Part shown: in pieces, positions 46,005-58,809 of the stretch | Numbering within the stretch: position 1 is the stretch's first letter | How the letters are laid out: each line of letters starts with the position of its first letter | Source: Membranipora membranacea | Lineage: Eukaryota; Bryozoa; Gymnolaemata; Cheilostomatida; Membraniporidae | Assembly: GCA_914767715.1 (NCBI GenBank) | Contig: OU612073.1 | Location: forward strand, 14,322,001-14,386,000 | Length of the DNA stretch: 64,000 nucleotides | Direction: 5' to 3' | Translations under genes and position numbers: made by a program | Notes under the pieces: model-generated | What the model saw: only the letters and a program-made list of their open reading frames with translations | Told to the model about the DNA's origin: nothing | Database searches by the model: none

Positions 46005-46835
46005 ATGAGAAGGGTAAGACTTTGCTTCTGGTGTATATTTCCTCACAAAGCTTGTCGTCTGGAATGAGGCTCCCCAGATAAATAGAAGTATTAAGCGAAA
46101 TGTAGGTACTTAATGCTGATACAATGACTAGTGCATTTCCAAAGATAGGAAAATACAGTCAACTCAAATTAAAGAACCCTCATTTGCTGTTATCATCCGA
46201 TCTCAAAGAATCTCAATTCAAGTAGTAATCTGCAGTCAACTAATAGTTGTCTGCAGGTTGAACCAATCACAGCCATCATATATTTGTATGTATAAACCTT
46301 GACTATCGGAAGAAGCCTCCACCCGAAAATCAGCAGCATAGAAACTTGTGTATTTTTGTATATAGTCAACTTTATCAAATGTGTTTAGTTTTTTTTTACG
46401 ATGCAACTCCGATTTTATTTGTATATTAAAAAATTGGAGCACTCAATTGTGGTAGATTTTTAACACAAGACCAAATAGTTGTTCTACAACACAAGACTAG
46501 TATGAATAAATCTCTCCATTCTTGTTGCCATTCAACTTCAGTTAATCTACATGACCACAATAGTAATGCGTTGTCGTGTGGTTAAAGAACAAGACATTCC
46601 GTTGTATATACCATATTGATGGGTTCATAATTTGTATCTACATAAATATCAATTCGTTGAGTTGTTAAATGTTACAAAACTCCTGCAGTGGACACAACCA
46701 GTCAGCCCCCATTGAGCTTTAAGAGATCTGCATAGGAATGGTTGATGAGGCTTCAAATATACAATCTATCAGTGGTGATTACTAGGAGGTAGCTGAATGC
46801 TATAACAAAACACAAGTTCATCATGTAATGGTAGT
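46005..46835. other. Convergent 3' flank of GTF3C5 and FAM228-like gene
   Basis: Holds the 3' untranslated regions of two genes that end toward each other. No other feature seen. Confidence 0.5.
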
Positions 46836-49800
46836 TTAGATTACTATTCTAGATTGAGCGATATCAGCCATCATTTTACTATCAATAAAAGCATGTGGAT
46901 GCTCAAAGTCTTGTGTGGCGTCGTGATACTGGTTACAAAGTCCGCCCATTTTGATAGGATTCGTCATCTCTTGATAGGTGGAGGTCTCGAAATCTCTCAC
47001 TGGTTTGTCTGCTAAGGCTGAGGAATACTGAGGATTCGGTGGATCAAGACCAAATGGACAATCCTCTCCCATCTGATAATGTGGGTTCTCGAAGGGCAGG
47101 GTCTTTGATTTGTGACTTTCCTGTGAAAATAAAAAATCACTTGTTAGGATTGACCAGTCAGTCCAACTGATTTGAGAGAAAAGTGCTCCGTCAATGTGAT
47201 AAAACGGTGAAGAAAACCTCTGTCCTGCATGTGTTTCATACTAGAACGATGATCAAGTAACAATGAAATGTAGGGATATACAAGTTATATCCATTAATAT
47301 TAACATATAAATACTATTTATATTTACTTGTTGGATGGGCGATAACAATCTACTGAACTACTGGAATTCTGTAATCATCATAGTATTATATATTATCCGC
47401 ATTTGGAATATCGCTTGAACACTCTAATACAGCCATTGGTAATACAGATAAGGTTAGTGCTTAAAAATTGTTTGGGACTTGTCTCTCTTCATTAAAAAGA
47501 AGATAAATAAATTAATATTTATTTATTTATTTATTTATAGAGGTTGGCTTGAAAGTATACAAATAACAGATAGTTGAAGGCAACTTGTTAACCTCTGAGA
47601 CAAACAAAAAAAAACAAAAAGAGAAGAAAAATCAAGATTAGTTAGGCTATATGCGCTCAAATAGGTTTACTCCTCTTATTGCGTAGTAATCATTTCTTAA
47701 ACATGCCTTCAGTCTTATATTCAATTGACCATGGAAATATGGCCGGTAGATTGCCTCAAGGATTTAGATAAAAAAAACCAGTGTCATCCAGCTCCTTTTA
47801 CCTTACAACCATACAATGGTAAGTACCAACCTTTGCAGCAGCTAATTTCTTCCTGGCTCCACCTCTGATCCTTGGAGCAGTAAATGGAGGCTGAGGACAC
47901 TGCCTCCTCTTCTGTATACCCATCTCTACATCCTGTGTCTCCTTACCGTACTTCTGTGTCGACCAGTTACCAAAGTTTATCTCTGACCTCAGGTTCGAGC
48001 CAACCATTCTCCTCCTGTCAAAATATCAGTTCATTTTTATAAAGCTATAATTCAGATATGGTTGGGTTGATGACTAGCTGCAATCGAGAAGCGCCGATAA
48101 TACTCCAGATCTGGTTCTCACACAATCAACCAATCAATGGTGTCCTGGCAGATCTTTCACTCTTTTCACGCAATACACACAATATTCTAAACGTATGGTC
48201 ATTTCAGACCAAATCCAAATGTATGATGCTCTGGCTGTTTTAGATTTTATGTCTAATCATCTCAACCTCAAACTTCAAAATAGGCAGCTTGTGGTACCGA
48301 CAAGACAGCATTTTTTCGGTGTAGCTGAGAATTATAATGCACAGTCGTGAAGGTAAGGTACCCCCTCCCCCAGCACCATAATAATATTACAACTCATATA
48401 AAAACTGTCAGTTATTGATTTAATTAAACATTATTACAAATAATACTAGCCTAGCCTGACACAACAGACCATTAGGCTACATGCGTGTTAGAGGGGAATT
48501 GTAGTCACTCATTCTGCGCATGCTCAGCTCTGGGCATGAGCTGATCTCTGCAAAATTGAGCCTCGGAATTCCGAAGCCATCTGATTGGCTACCTGCTCTG
48601 GTGGTATGCTCTTCAATGCGTGCGGAATTGATATTGATAGTTATTCTCTCTTGTCACTATTAGCTGATTTTGATTGGCAGTTCATGCAGGGGCTATCCCA
48701 TTCTCCCTGACCGAATTTTCTCTCAGAACCTAGACTAAACTCATTGTTCTTGCACATGCGCAATTTAAAGTCACGCATGATTTATACTTAGCCTTACGAC
48801 ATCTACTTTGTGGTAACTACAGCCTAGTTTATCAGTGATCTACATGCCCAGTCAGATCACGAGAGTCAGTATGGTAGTCACTACATGTATTATTTCACAA
48901 CTTGATGGTTCAGGCACCACATTCCTTTATTCCGTAGAGGCCAATCTGCAGAAAAGGTGTTTTCTGCACATTGAATGGAGGAGTTTATTGTGGACATAAG
49001 AGCATTCATTTTTGTCCATGAACCTTTCCAGCTCTATTCAATTTGCATCAAGTAAGTTGTAAGGATTTAAGCTTTAACCTGTATGTGTTAGTGGATCCCT
49101 ACCCGCCCTGTAAGACCCCCCCCCCCCCATGAAGGTTAACTCCCTGCATTACTACATTTAAGCATGTGATTGTTCAGACATATAGTAATTTGGTTAGATA
49201 TATATAACCACATAGTTGTACTTGCTCTAAATTCCGAATGAAGAAGCTACAAACATTACAGAAGCAAATCAGGCTCAGCAGCAATAGGTCCAATAAGCAA
49301 TTATAGTTCTAAACTATTAACAACATAGAAGGTCGGCTAGTTATAACGAGGAGTTATATAACTTATAGACCAAGTTTGGTCCATTTGCCTGCCTTCCGAG
49401 TTGCTCCCCTCCACTGGTCGTGCCCCAGCGGCCCCAGCATTGTGAACAGTGGAAGGGAAGCGCCTGGAATACAGGCAAGTTGGATAAACTTGTTCTATAT
49501 AACTTATATAGTAGTTGAAGCGATTAAACCTTTGGTCCAGCTAGCTGTTAGTGGCATTCCATGCTAGTGGCATTCCATGATGGTATGCCACTAGATGCTA
49601 CCCGGACCCAAGTCTATCAGCCTAGCAACTTATACATTTAGCAAATAATATAACTCCTAGTTATATGCGGCATCTTACATCTGGATATCGTCAATGTTCA
49701 GGTTAGGGAGTTGTTCCCTTCCTGTTGCACGCCCAAAGCTGGGAGGCTTTGCTGTATCACCAGTGCTGAGGAAAAGGTTAGTGATAGTAAATAAGCAGGG

Positions 49801-52741
49801 TCTAGAGAAATCAACATGCGAATAAGAAATCCTGATCTGTATTTATTTGAAAGAACTTCCCCTTGAAACATCTGGTATATGTGTGAATAACTGCAGACAT
49901 GCCTGGTCTCAAGATATAAAAGGAGTAAATGATGGGGGAGGTTGGTTGGAGGTTGGAGTTTTGGGGATGAGAAAATTATTGGCTGATTGAATATCTAGAT
50001 TGGATTAACTAATATGCCAGTAAATTTTACCTTCCAGAAACCTAACATAATCCAGGAGTCGTCTAAAAACCCTATTTGAAAGATGAAAAATGTTAGTGAA
50101 GCAAGAAAAAAAGCATAAGCAGATCTAAACTATGCAACAATCATTCTACCTGGTTGAAGTTGAAGCAGCAATGGCCAATAGGGTGCTTCAGCAGTATTCC
50201 CACAATGTAATTTCAAAGAATATCAGACGAATCAGGTCAATCTTGTGTCATTGTTGACCTGCTCTCAATGAGAATTCCAGATATTGCATTGTGAGATACT
50301 GACTAACATGCCCTTTAAAAATTAGTGCTCCAGCAGCTTGTTGAATCACTCTGTAGATCTCACATAATACAAGTTAGTAAACATCTATGATATGCCTACC
50401 TGCTAGCATGTCTTATTGGACTCTCGATGTCTGTTAGTGGCATAGCCTTCCATGTATGGTTTTCTGTACCATGCCTGCCCTGAGGAGCCAGTGGTAGTGT
50501 CGGTAGTCTGATTGTATCCAGACTCTTTCCTCTGTATGCAGAGCCGGAAGTACATCTTAGTATAGTGGTATCCTCTTCATCTCTTATCTTTTCTTGTAGT
50601 AGAGTAGGATCCTTCAGTATACTGGTGGTTGCTTGCATTCCCTAATATAAAACAAAATAATAGATTATAATATGCCATAAACATAATAATAATAAAATGG
50701 CAAAACTCTGTACACTATCATAGGATAATTAACAATAAAGAATGGAATCCCAAATCACAAGTTATGAGCGTCGCCAAGCTTTTTATGAGCAGCATAGCAA
50801 TAACATAGGAAGAGCCTCTGTGTCAGGACACAAAATTCACGGATGAGGAAGCTTCCTCACAGCTTTTAGATAGCTGACCCCTATTTCAAATAACATTCAC
50901 AGCTAAATAATGTTCAGACAATGCACTTAATTATCTAGCAGCAGGCACTCTGCGTTTTACCAGAGATTCTTTATTTGAGCAGCGGTGATACTTTGGTTTG
51001 CAGTGAGTGTGCAATCTCTTAGAATCATGCTGTCGGTGAATTGAATTATATGTCATATAAAACAGGGTGAGTCCAATAGTGAAGATGCAATATTTGTGTT
51101 AAAAGCAGGAATCCGGGAGTTTGGATACGCTGCGGCTATCAATGAGGTAGTATTGCACAAGAACACGAAATTAAAACACACAATGTTAATCATATACTCA
51201 GACCAAAGAACGCATACAATAAAAGATGATCTTGATATATATTAAAATTGTCTTTTATGATAGGATCAGTACATTCAATGTGGTTGGTATTTACATAACA
51301 ACATGATCAGCATATGTAATATACTCAGGCGCACTCTGCCACTTACCTCGACCACCATAGGCCTGTTAGCGTGTAAACCCATAGCATAGTATTCTGAGGG
51401 GTCATAATCATCTCGGAATACATGTCCCTGTAAGTAAAGGTAAACTTACATATCTCAATATGTGTAATGTAGCATATACAAAAGTTAAACATCATCATTA
51501 TCATTATCATTAACAGCATTCCTTTTTTGGATAAATACTCAACATTTTGTAGTACAGTAGAGCCATTAAAGATATAAAAATGGTAGGGTATGTACTGACT
51601 TAGCATCAACATTCCAAAGTTAATTACACAAAGCTGATGGAATCAACATTAAGTAATGCCCAGATCTGTCCTGGTCAGCACCCACCTTTTTGTTGACATG
51701 TTCTATGTATTCTCTATAAAGCTGGTCTTTTCTCGTCTTGTATTGGTTATAATTATCCCCATCTATCTGTGTTATTATAGCTTTTCTCATAGGTTCGTAT
51801 ACACGCTCTGACCAGTTCTTATGTAATATCTCCTTCTTTCTCGCTCCTAAGTAATCATGGTTATCCACATATTCCTGTAGATCCTGCAACAAAAGAGTAC
51901 TCAAGTAAGGGCAAACTTCGAGAGACCATGATGAGAAGAAATGAAATGAAAGGAGCTGTAAAGACTTGTCTCTATAATACAGAATTCCATTATTTGTACT
52001 AATATCATGAGGCTTATTTCTCACTCTTCCACAAGAGGCCTCTCTATGTTATTTGAAGCCCAAGGGTTGCCGGGATAGTTCCAGAGTTTGGGGGCTCGAT
52101 AGAACTGCAATCCATATGGTGTGAACGTGACGATAGAAATTATGTGAGGCGAGCTAAGTCCTCTAGTTCCAACCAAATTGCTCACAATCCAGTGTACGTG
52201 TACCTATGAAAATGACCTAAAGTGATTATTGTTGAGCCAGACTGTAAACTAACTATTCGGTCATGATCGGTTGGCAATGTTTATATGGAGTCTGTTAGTA
52301 AGGGGAGCAATGCTTTGACAAGTTTCAACTTACTTTGACAAATGATTCTTCCGTGTTGAGTACAGCACCGTACATTTCTTTCACCGGTTTAGCCTCCATG
52401 TCACTCTTTTCCTATTGAAACCAAAATTCATACTAATATACATCAACAAATAGATCGAGGAAACACCTGCTTGATGTTTGAAAATGTATGATACCAACTT
52501 ATCATATTCCCTAATGCTGTGATATAAGTTTGTATAAGAATGTCTACAGAGTGTGCCTACAACCAACATCACTGCAGCTTCTCTCCCTAAACACCCCTGT
52601 TTGTTTTGTCTCTGCTGTGAGAGAGAAACCTACCGCTAGTTCACCGTTGACTCTCCATCTCGCTGGTGTGATACTCTTTGGGTATAATTTAACTTCGCTT
52701 GTCATTCTACCCATGGGTTCTGGCTGAAACTTTAATTCCAT
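46836..52741 (-). CDS. FAM228: FAM228 family protein, complete
   Basis: Eight exons in phase: 52634-52741, 52334-52411, 51686-51883, 51347-51427, 50400-50641, 49679-49765, 47831-48014, 46836-47120; about 420 residues. The core LQEYVDNHDYLGARKKEILH, then YIEHVNKKGHVFRDDYDPSEY, matches vertebrate FAM228A/B collinearly. The start is the only in-frame ATG of exon 1, with a TAG six codons upstream. Family function is unknown. The sequence is basic and helical in the core with a Pro-rich tail (RRQCPQPPFTAPRIRGGARK) and no membrane segment. It lies tail-to-tail with GTF3C5. Introns carry a hairpin element (49367) and a (TTTA)n run. Confidence 0.9.
47503..47541. repeat. (TTTA)n microsatellite
   Basis: AT-rich ATTT/TTTA run in the last FAM228 intron. 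Confidence 0.8.
49367..49496. mobile_element. 130-bp hairpin MITE, copy 2 of the family at 43252
   Basis: ATATAACTTAT is duplicated on both sides (49356-49366, 49497-49507). The element folds back along its length: AGACCAAGTTTGGTCC near the left end against GGATAAACTTGTTCT at the right, and TTGCCTGCCTTCC against GGAATACAGGCAA. It is non-coding. Confidence 0.78.
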
Positions 52742-52793
52742 CGTGGAGAACAAAAACTAATCCTGGTAAGAGCAGTTTATAGTGTGATATCCT

Positions 52794-54637
52794 TTAAATT
52801 CCTTGACTATAGCCCGCTCTAATGCTCTTGTATCCAAGGAAAGTGGTTTTATAATTATCCTCTATATATTTGAGCTCTTGATACACTCTGATATAAGATT
52901 TTATACGCAGATATCTTCTCAGTTTTGATTCTGCTGCCGAGACGTGAGAAATCGCTGCTGACTGACTAGGCACAACATTACACTGTGGTATCAATCACTA
53001 CATAGCAACAGAGCACTTTGCTGTCAATATATTCTTTACAAGGTAAATAAAGGGTGAGTGATAACATAAAGCAGACTATCATTATCCTGTGCAAATTTGT
53101 CTAACAGCCAATCAATACAATCAATTTGCACTCGTAATGTCATTACATTCCTACTGTTATAGGATAATAGATGAAAGCACATAATCACAGAGTAAGGATA
53201 TATTCTTACTCTCTGACATTTTTATTAAAAATTGTGTGTGGTTTTTGAAAATGAAGATTCCCTTAAAACATCAGTTTAGTCATTGGTTATTTAAATAGTT
53301 TGAGAGATCCTAGTCTTAATGTGAAGATTAAGGAAAATTCATCATGCTTTCAATTAGTTCTTGTAGTGAAAGCCTTTTGGTAGATTAAGTCATGCTTTTA
53401 TTGTCAAACTTCACATATCTGCTAATTTCACCTCAAGTCTCTTTTCAACATCTTACATTACAAAGTACCACGCAAGTTATTATTCTATGGCATGAAGTTC
53501 ATAAAATGACCCAGGCATTTCAGCTACCAGAATTATAAACGTGTTAAATTCACACACCTTTACTTTATTTATGAAATAATGAAGAATTATTAATATTCAT
53601 AACAGATTTAAAATACAGCGACATTGTCTTATGTATAAGTCAACAAAAACTGAAGCAACATGTCACATTCACCGATTTTGTCAAAATTCTCTATAAGTCC
53701 TTAGCATGTCGATCTTTTACTGTAAATGTGGCTCCATTGTTGAGATACGTGAAAGTAAAATTATTGGTTCAGACATAAGTGTACGAAAATATCTGATACG
53801 TTGTGTTGTCATGATTTAAATTTAAGAGTGTGGTTTTACATACCTGAACAAAGCTGACAGATTTGTTGTTGAGCCATGCTTGTAGTTTTAGACTGTGGCC
53901 CATCAAGCTTTTCCTGTCTATGTTGTCCTGCGCTGGGGTGGGGTTTGGAGTTGAGAACGGCCTCTTCGAATGGAATCGTGGTCTGACCTTGTCATCAGGA
54001 AAGTACTGGGGAGAAAAAGCAGTACAGAAGTGAGAGGTAGAGTGTCGGTATATAAAAAGGAATAATAATGCTAACTAGAAGAAACTATTAGTGCTTATTC
54101 CTATGGCATATTTTTTTTAATTTTAACTTAGAACATGGCCTTGCGTACAGAGCATTCCTGTTAAATCGGTGAAATATTACAAGATTATTGCCAACCTTAA
54201 ACAAAAGAGAGATTTCTACCCAAATTACTTCTATTGGCTGGGCAGACCTTCATATTTAAAAATCATTGACATGGGATTGTGTTCAACTGAACATGACAAA
54301 AAAATAATTTCTCACTGGGAGTATTAATCTTCTTGCTGGCAAAAACAACTCTATAATTATTCTATCATTCTATAATTCTTGGGGACTGAACAGTATCATT
54401 TTATCTAAGTTTATGGAAGTATAAATAAAACAACAATAGGTTCAAACAACCACACAGATGGTTATCAGTATCTTGTGTATTGCTGATCTTAGTCACTTGT
54501 TGAAGAGCTTGTATTCCTAGAAAATAACATTACATTCCATATATTTTATACCTGTGCAAAGACAGCATGGTTTGAGCTATCTTTGAGTATTTGTTGTGAG
54601 AAGTCTTTATGATGTAGATCCACAAAGCCCCCAGACT
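52794..54637 (-). CDS. Unrecognised gene, last three exons
   Basis: Exons 54552-54637, 53844-54005 and 52794-52982, with good splice signals and matching phases, ending in TAA. The visible 145 residues include SGGFVDLHHKDFSQQIL, a basic Pro-rich stretch (VRPRFHSKRPFSTPNPTPAQ), SLKLQAWLNNKSVSFVQ and a helical tail (ESKLRRYLRIKSYIRVYQEL). I do not recognise the family. It is on the same strand as FAM228 and only 53 bp upstream of that gene's ATG, and it is divergent from PFN4, so its promoter probably lies in 54638-56630. It could be a separate gene or, less likely, an alternative 5' part of the FAM228 transcript. Confidence 0.65.
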
Positions 54638-56630
54638 CTGGAACACAAAGCATTGAAGTCATTATCACTGATAAAATATTGAAAATCAATATTTACTTTT
54701 CCTGAGCAATTTTTGCAACAGTCACATTCTTTGCCTAGTAATGTGTAATCAGTTGTCAAGGAAGTGTAAGCTGAAATCTGATTAGCAGGCAAATCATGGG
54801 GGGACCTAGTACTCTCCTCAATGAATATAGACTTATGATAGATTTAGCTATGTCAAGGTCATGATTAAAAGCATCAATGCAGTTACTTGGATCTAATACT
54901 AATTTTGTGTAGAGTGATACTGCTACCCTGAAATCTTTATAAATACCAGCCTAGAAAAAGCACATAGTGTTTATCATAAATGTTCACTGCTAATTCAATT
55001 CATATGCCTCTTCTTTCTGCCTTACAAACTGGATATTTGTTGTAATATACTATCATCAGGGACAATTACATTGAGTTAAAGTTAAGGCTACAAACCTAGT
55101 AGTCCACCAACTCTAACTTACTAGTCTAACTATCTTTGCTATCAGCAATCCTTCCACCAATCATTCTCTCACACTGGGTCATACTGCATTCAGAGATGAG
55201 CAATATCAATTACTGCTTATATGGAAGAACCATGGTTGGTGGTAGTCTGTCATCTTGCCAGTGATAAGCTTGTTAAGACAGGCTAGGTTGGTCGGTGGGG
55301 TCTCCTAGCCATATGTTGGCTGTCCAGTCACCAAGCAGCCACTACCAGAGCCAAAACCTCTACCCACATGCTAGTTGGGACAGATTAAGCTTTGACCAAC
55401 CACTCAACTATTTATCAGGAACGAGACAGGACTCTTTTCTCTGACCCTACCAGAGTCTAACCCATTTTCTTCACCTCAACTATTATGTTAAAGCTATAAT
55501 TTAGCTGGTCACCTAGGTCTGGATTTTTAGAAGAATAATTGACTATATTAATATAGTCAATAATTTTTCTAAAAATTGGATTGGATTATATATGCTACAT
55601 TGTCTCTATTGTGCCTACCTACCTCCTCCTCTCCATCTTTTCTAGATGCTGACATCATCTAATTCCAGAAGGGAGAACATTTTCCTGTTGTCCCATGGTG
55701 CCCATTCAAGCATTTTTTCTGCAGGATTTGAGTTTGATTATCAGGATAGGAAAATTCTTTGCCATTCAATTCAATGCATATCATACCCAAAATCTGCATC
55801 AGTAAATGCAGGAAATTAATAATTCATAGCCGATATCAAGCCAGTGTTGACCAGGGAGTTGGGACAATGTCCCAAACCCCTGTTATCTCGCTTATTATGT
55901 TTGAAGTTTACTTCGCATTATGTCAATTGTTTGAGGTTAGCTCTTCATTGGACTGGGTTTACTTTTAGCTCTGCTGCTCTGCACAATTTAGATGTCCAAA
56001 TATTAACTTGCTCCTGAATAGTAAGCACCTTCTTCGGTAAAACAGAACTCAATAAAAGGTAAGGCAATATGTGATTTTCTTTAAAATTCCAAGCATTCCA
56101 CTTCTTCAGGAATGATGTTATAAAAACAGCAATTGCTTTGAACTGTATCTACGCTGTCAAATATGGTCTGCCTCTACTATCCCTACTTCTGACCTCACTG
56201 TGACCATGATGTGTCTAAAGTTAAATTGTGTGAGAGCTGAGGCTGATTGCTTATAGATAGCGCCGTATAGTTTCAATTTAGCTACAGAATTGCATGATAA
56301 CAAATTGTTTTATCCCTACAACCAGGTTTTGTTTTAGTAGCAGTAACTGTAGACAACAGTGATAATTATGATGAACATACTGTTTGAACAAGTTCCAAAA
56401 CAGCATGCTGAATTCCGCTTCTGTTCTCACCAGCATGTTCATCTGTGTAGTTTTGGATTTTTTATAGTATTTTCAAGTTCTCATAAATGTTGACATTGAT
56501 GGACAAGCAAGATATTAAGCTCCCCCTAGCCCAGTTCACAATGTATTATTGTTACGTCCTGACAAAGAGGCATCAGAAAGCCATTTGAATATTTGTTCAG
56601 GATAAGTAGCAAGATTTTATTACAGGGAAA
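54638..56630. other. Divergent intergenic region with a cruciform
   Basis: Separates the unknown minus gene from PFN4 and probably carries promoters for both, plus undetected 5' exons. It holds a 54-bp loopless palindrome at 55523-55576 (27-bp arms, two imperfect pairs) and an AGCCTGTCTTAACAAGC repeat copy at 55268-55285. Confidence 0.5.
55523..55576. repeat. 54-bp loopless palindrome
   Basis: AT-rich arms centred on GACTATATTAATATAGTC; only two non-Watson-Crick positions. It may form a cruciform. Confidence 0.85.
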
Positions 56631-58809
56631 ATGGCTGACCTCAGTATAGACAAAGATCCCCAGTTTCAAGTTAGGGGCATCCCGGTATGGTATAATCACT
56701 GCTAGACGAGTGCCTAAGGCTTTATATCACCCCAATATCTATTTATCCTCATAGATGTGATTTCCTTGATATCTTTCTTGCAGTGATGAATTTTCCAATC
56801 TTCATCTATTTCACTCTCTGTTTAAAGGCAGTGCAGAGTTTCAGTGTTTGTGTGATTTTACATAGTTTTATAGCTAGCTACCCTTGGATAATATCATGAA
56901 ATATTATTCTTTATACTGTCATATACCTGCAACCAGCAGAATTTGGGCATATCAGTAGAAGCATTTTAATTATGCCTTAGGCATGTGATGAACCAATGAA
57001 CTCCCTTGGATGAACATAGTAAGGCTTTAACTATATATACTTTATAGCCTTGTAAAGTTATAGTACTCAACCCATAATGCAGCAGTAATCCAACTATCCT
57101 CGTTCTTCGTTGTTTTCTTCCCGTCATGTCCAATACAAATGTCAGTTTGGATATAACATCTGGTTTAGTCTACAATAAAGTTTGTGCTTTGTGTCATATG
57201 TGCAAAGAAACTGAGTTTGGTACGTGGCTAACAAGCCAGGATTGGTGAGCTGAGCATGAACTTTATTTATTGTTCTTTAGGACCAGGTTAAGATGAACCA
57301 GTTACAGAGTTTGATACACGATGCCCTGATAGGAACAGGTCATGTATCCCAATGTGCCATACTCAGACGCAAAGATGGTAACCTAAAAGCCAGCTCAGTC
57401 GGCTTCCAAGTAAGTGTAGCAATGAAGTCAGTCTAACCTATATCGGAACCTTGAGTATGTAAATTCCAATTAAAAAAATTGGGAATCAGCCTTATATGAG
57501 TTATTGAATTATGTAATGTGATAAAAACCTCTTACCGTGTATTATTAACATAGCAGTGCTCTAGCAAGTCCCCATCACGGGTCAGCTACTCCTACATCAT
57601 TACAGGGAGGGAGGGTGCAGTTGACTCGGCATCATTTGAAAATGTGAAGGAGTTATCAATCCTCTCTCCATGACCCCATAACTCCAGACTCGATATCTAC
57701 TTGTATCGTCTGTATATATACTGTAGTATTCGTTATGATTTCTTGCAGTTGACCAATGACCAGACTCAGCTGATTGTTGATGTGTTTAAGAACCCAGCAT
57801 CTACACGAGAGGAAGGAATATATTATGATGATAGTCAGTATAAATGTGTACGATCCGATAAGACTTCAATATACGCTAAATGTGTAAGTTTCCAGTAATA
57901 AGCTGTTCTTGGTTTCATCTGGAGACTAACTATACAGTTAACGAATAGTCACGTTAGGAGTGCATAGTATGGTATAATACCTTGCTGTCTGTGCATTTAT
58001 ACTTATTATTCTCAAATTTATGAGGTCAAAATTGTAAGAAGTGCAAGTTAGTTATTCTTTATCACCAGTACATTTTAGCCATCAGCAGCCAAACATACCT
58101 CTTATAATTGTGACCTATAGCAAAACCAAACCATGATCTAGTACAACATGTGACCGGGTGATTGAACATTTTCAAATGAATTCAAGCCTAAATGACCTTA
58201 CTTACAAAGCACACACCATGTTAGTTTGTATTTATGTTCTGAACAGGGAAATAAAGGGCTAATACTAGTTCGGACTCAAACACTGGTGATAGCAGCTACC
58301 TACACCGAGAGTATGTACCCCAGTGTATGTGTGGAAGCTGTGGAGAGGTTAGGTAAGTAAACAATCAACAGGTTTGTGCGCAAGATGTCTAAGACTTTTT
58401 CAAAACGCTTTGGCCTCTGATGATATTACCAAACCCAATAGCTGATCAGCAGCCTCTGGCTGTCATTCACACTGCTCTGGCAACAAAGTATAATTTTGTC
58501 CAGACTTACGCATTTAAGAGTATGGATCTCAAATAATTATGATATTTAGCCTCATTTAATACCGGGAAGGAAATGCAACGAAGTCGACAACTCACATTAC
58601 ACCTTGTAATGAAGATTACAGACCTTGAGTCAGTCTGCAGCTAAGCCTTGCTTCCTCTGATGGAAGCTAATTTCAGATAACAATATGGTGTATCCTTATA
58701 AGCATCCTACATATTTGTAACAATGTCATTTAAACAGTACAAACATAGAGGTGTACAACCAAACTTAATTTTCCTTGCAGCCGATTACTTCAAAGAGAAG
58801 GGAAAGTGA
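56631..58809 (+). CDS. PFN4: Profilin-4, complete
   Basis: Five exons in phase: 56631-56684, 57281-57409, 57749-57883, 58247-58352, 58781-58809; 150 residues. The match to vertebrate PFN4 is collinear: LQSLIHDALIGTGHV, VFKNPASTREEGIYYDDSQYKCVR, LVIAATYTESMYPSVCVEAVERL, ADYFKEKGK. Profilin-4 is the divergent, testis-enriched profilin; vertebrate forms bind phosphoinositides and bind actin poorly. Exon 1 adds 18 residues (MADLSIDKDPQFQVRGIP), and four more precede the Met equivalent to the vertebrate start. Translation may therefore start at either Met. An acceptor-like TTACAG just before the first ATG suggests an upstream leader exon. Confidence 0.93.

Noticed and set aside
48470-48850. Possible MITE with GCGCATGC motifs in a FAM228 intron
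   Set aside because: I could not pair the ends convincingly or find a target duplication.
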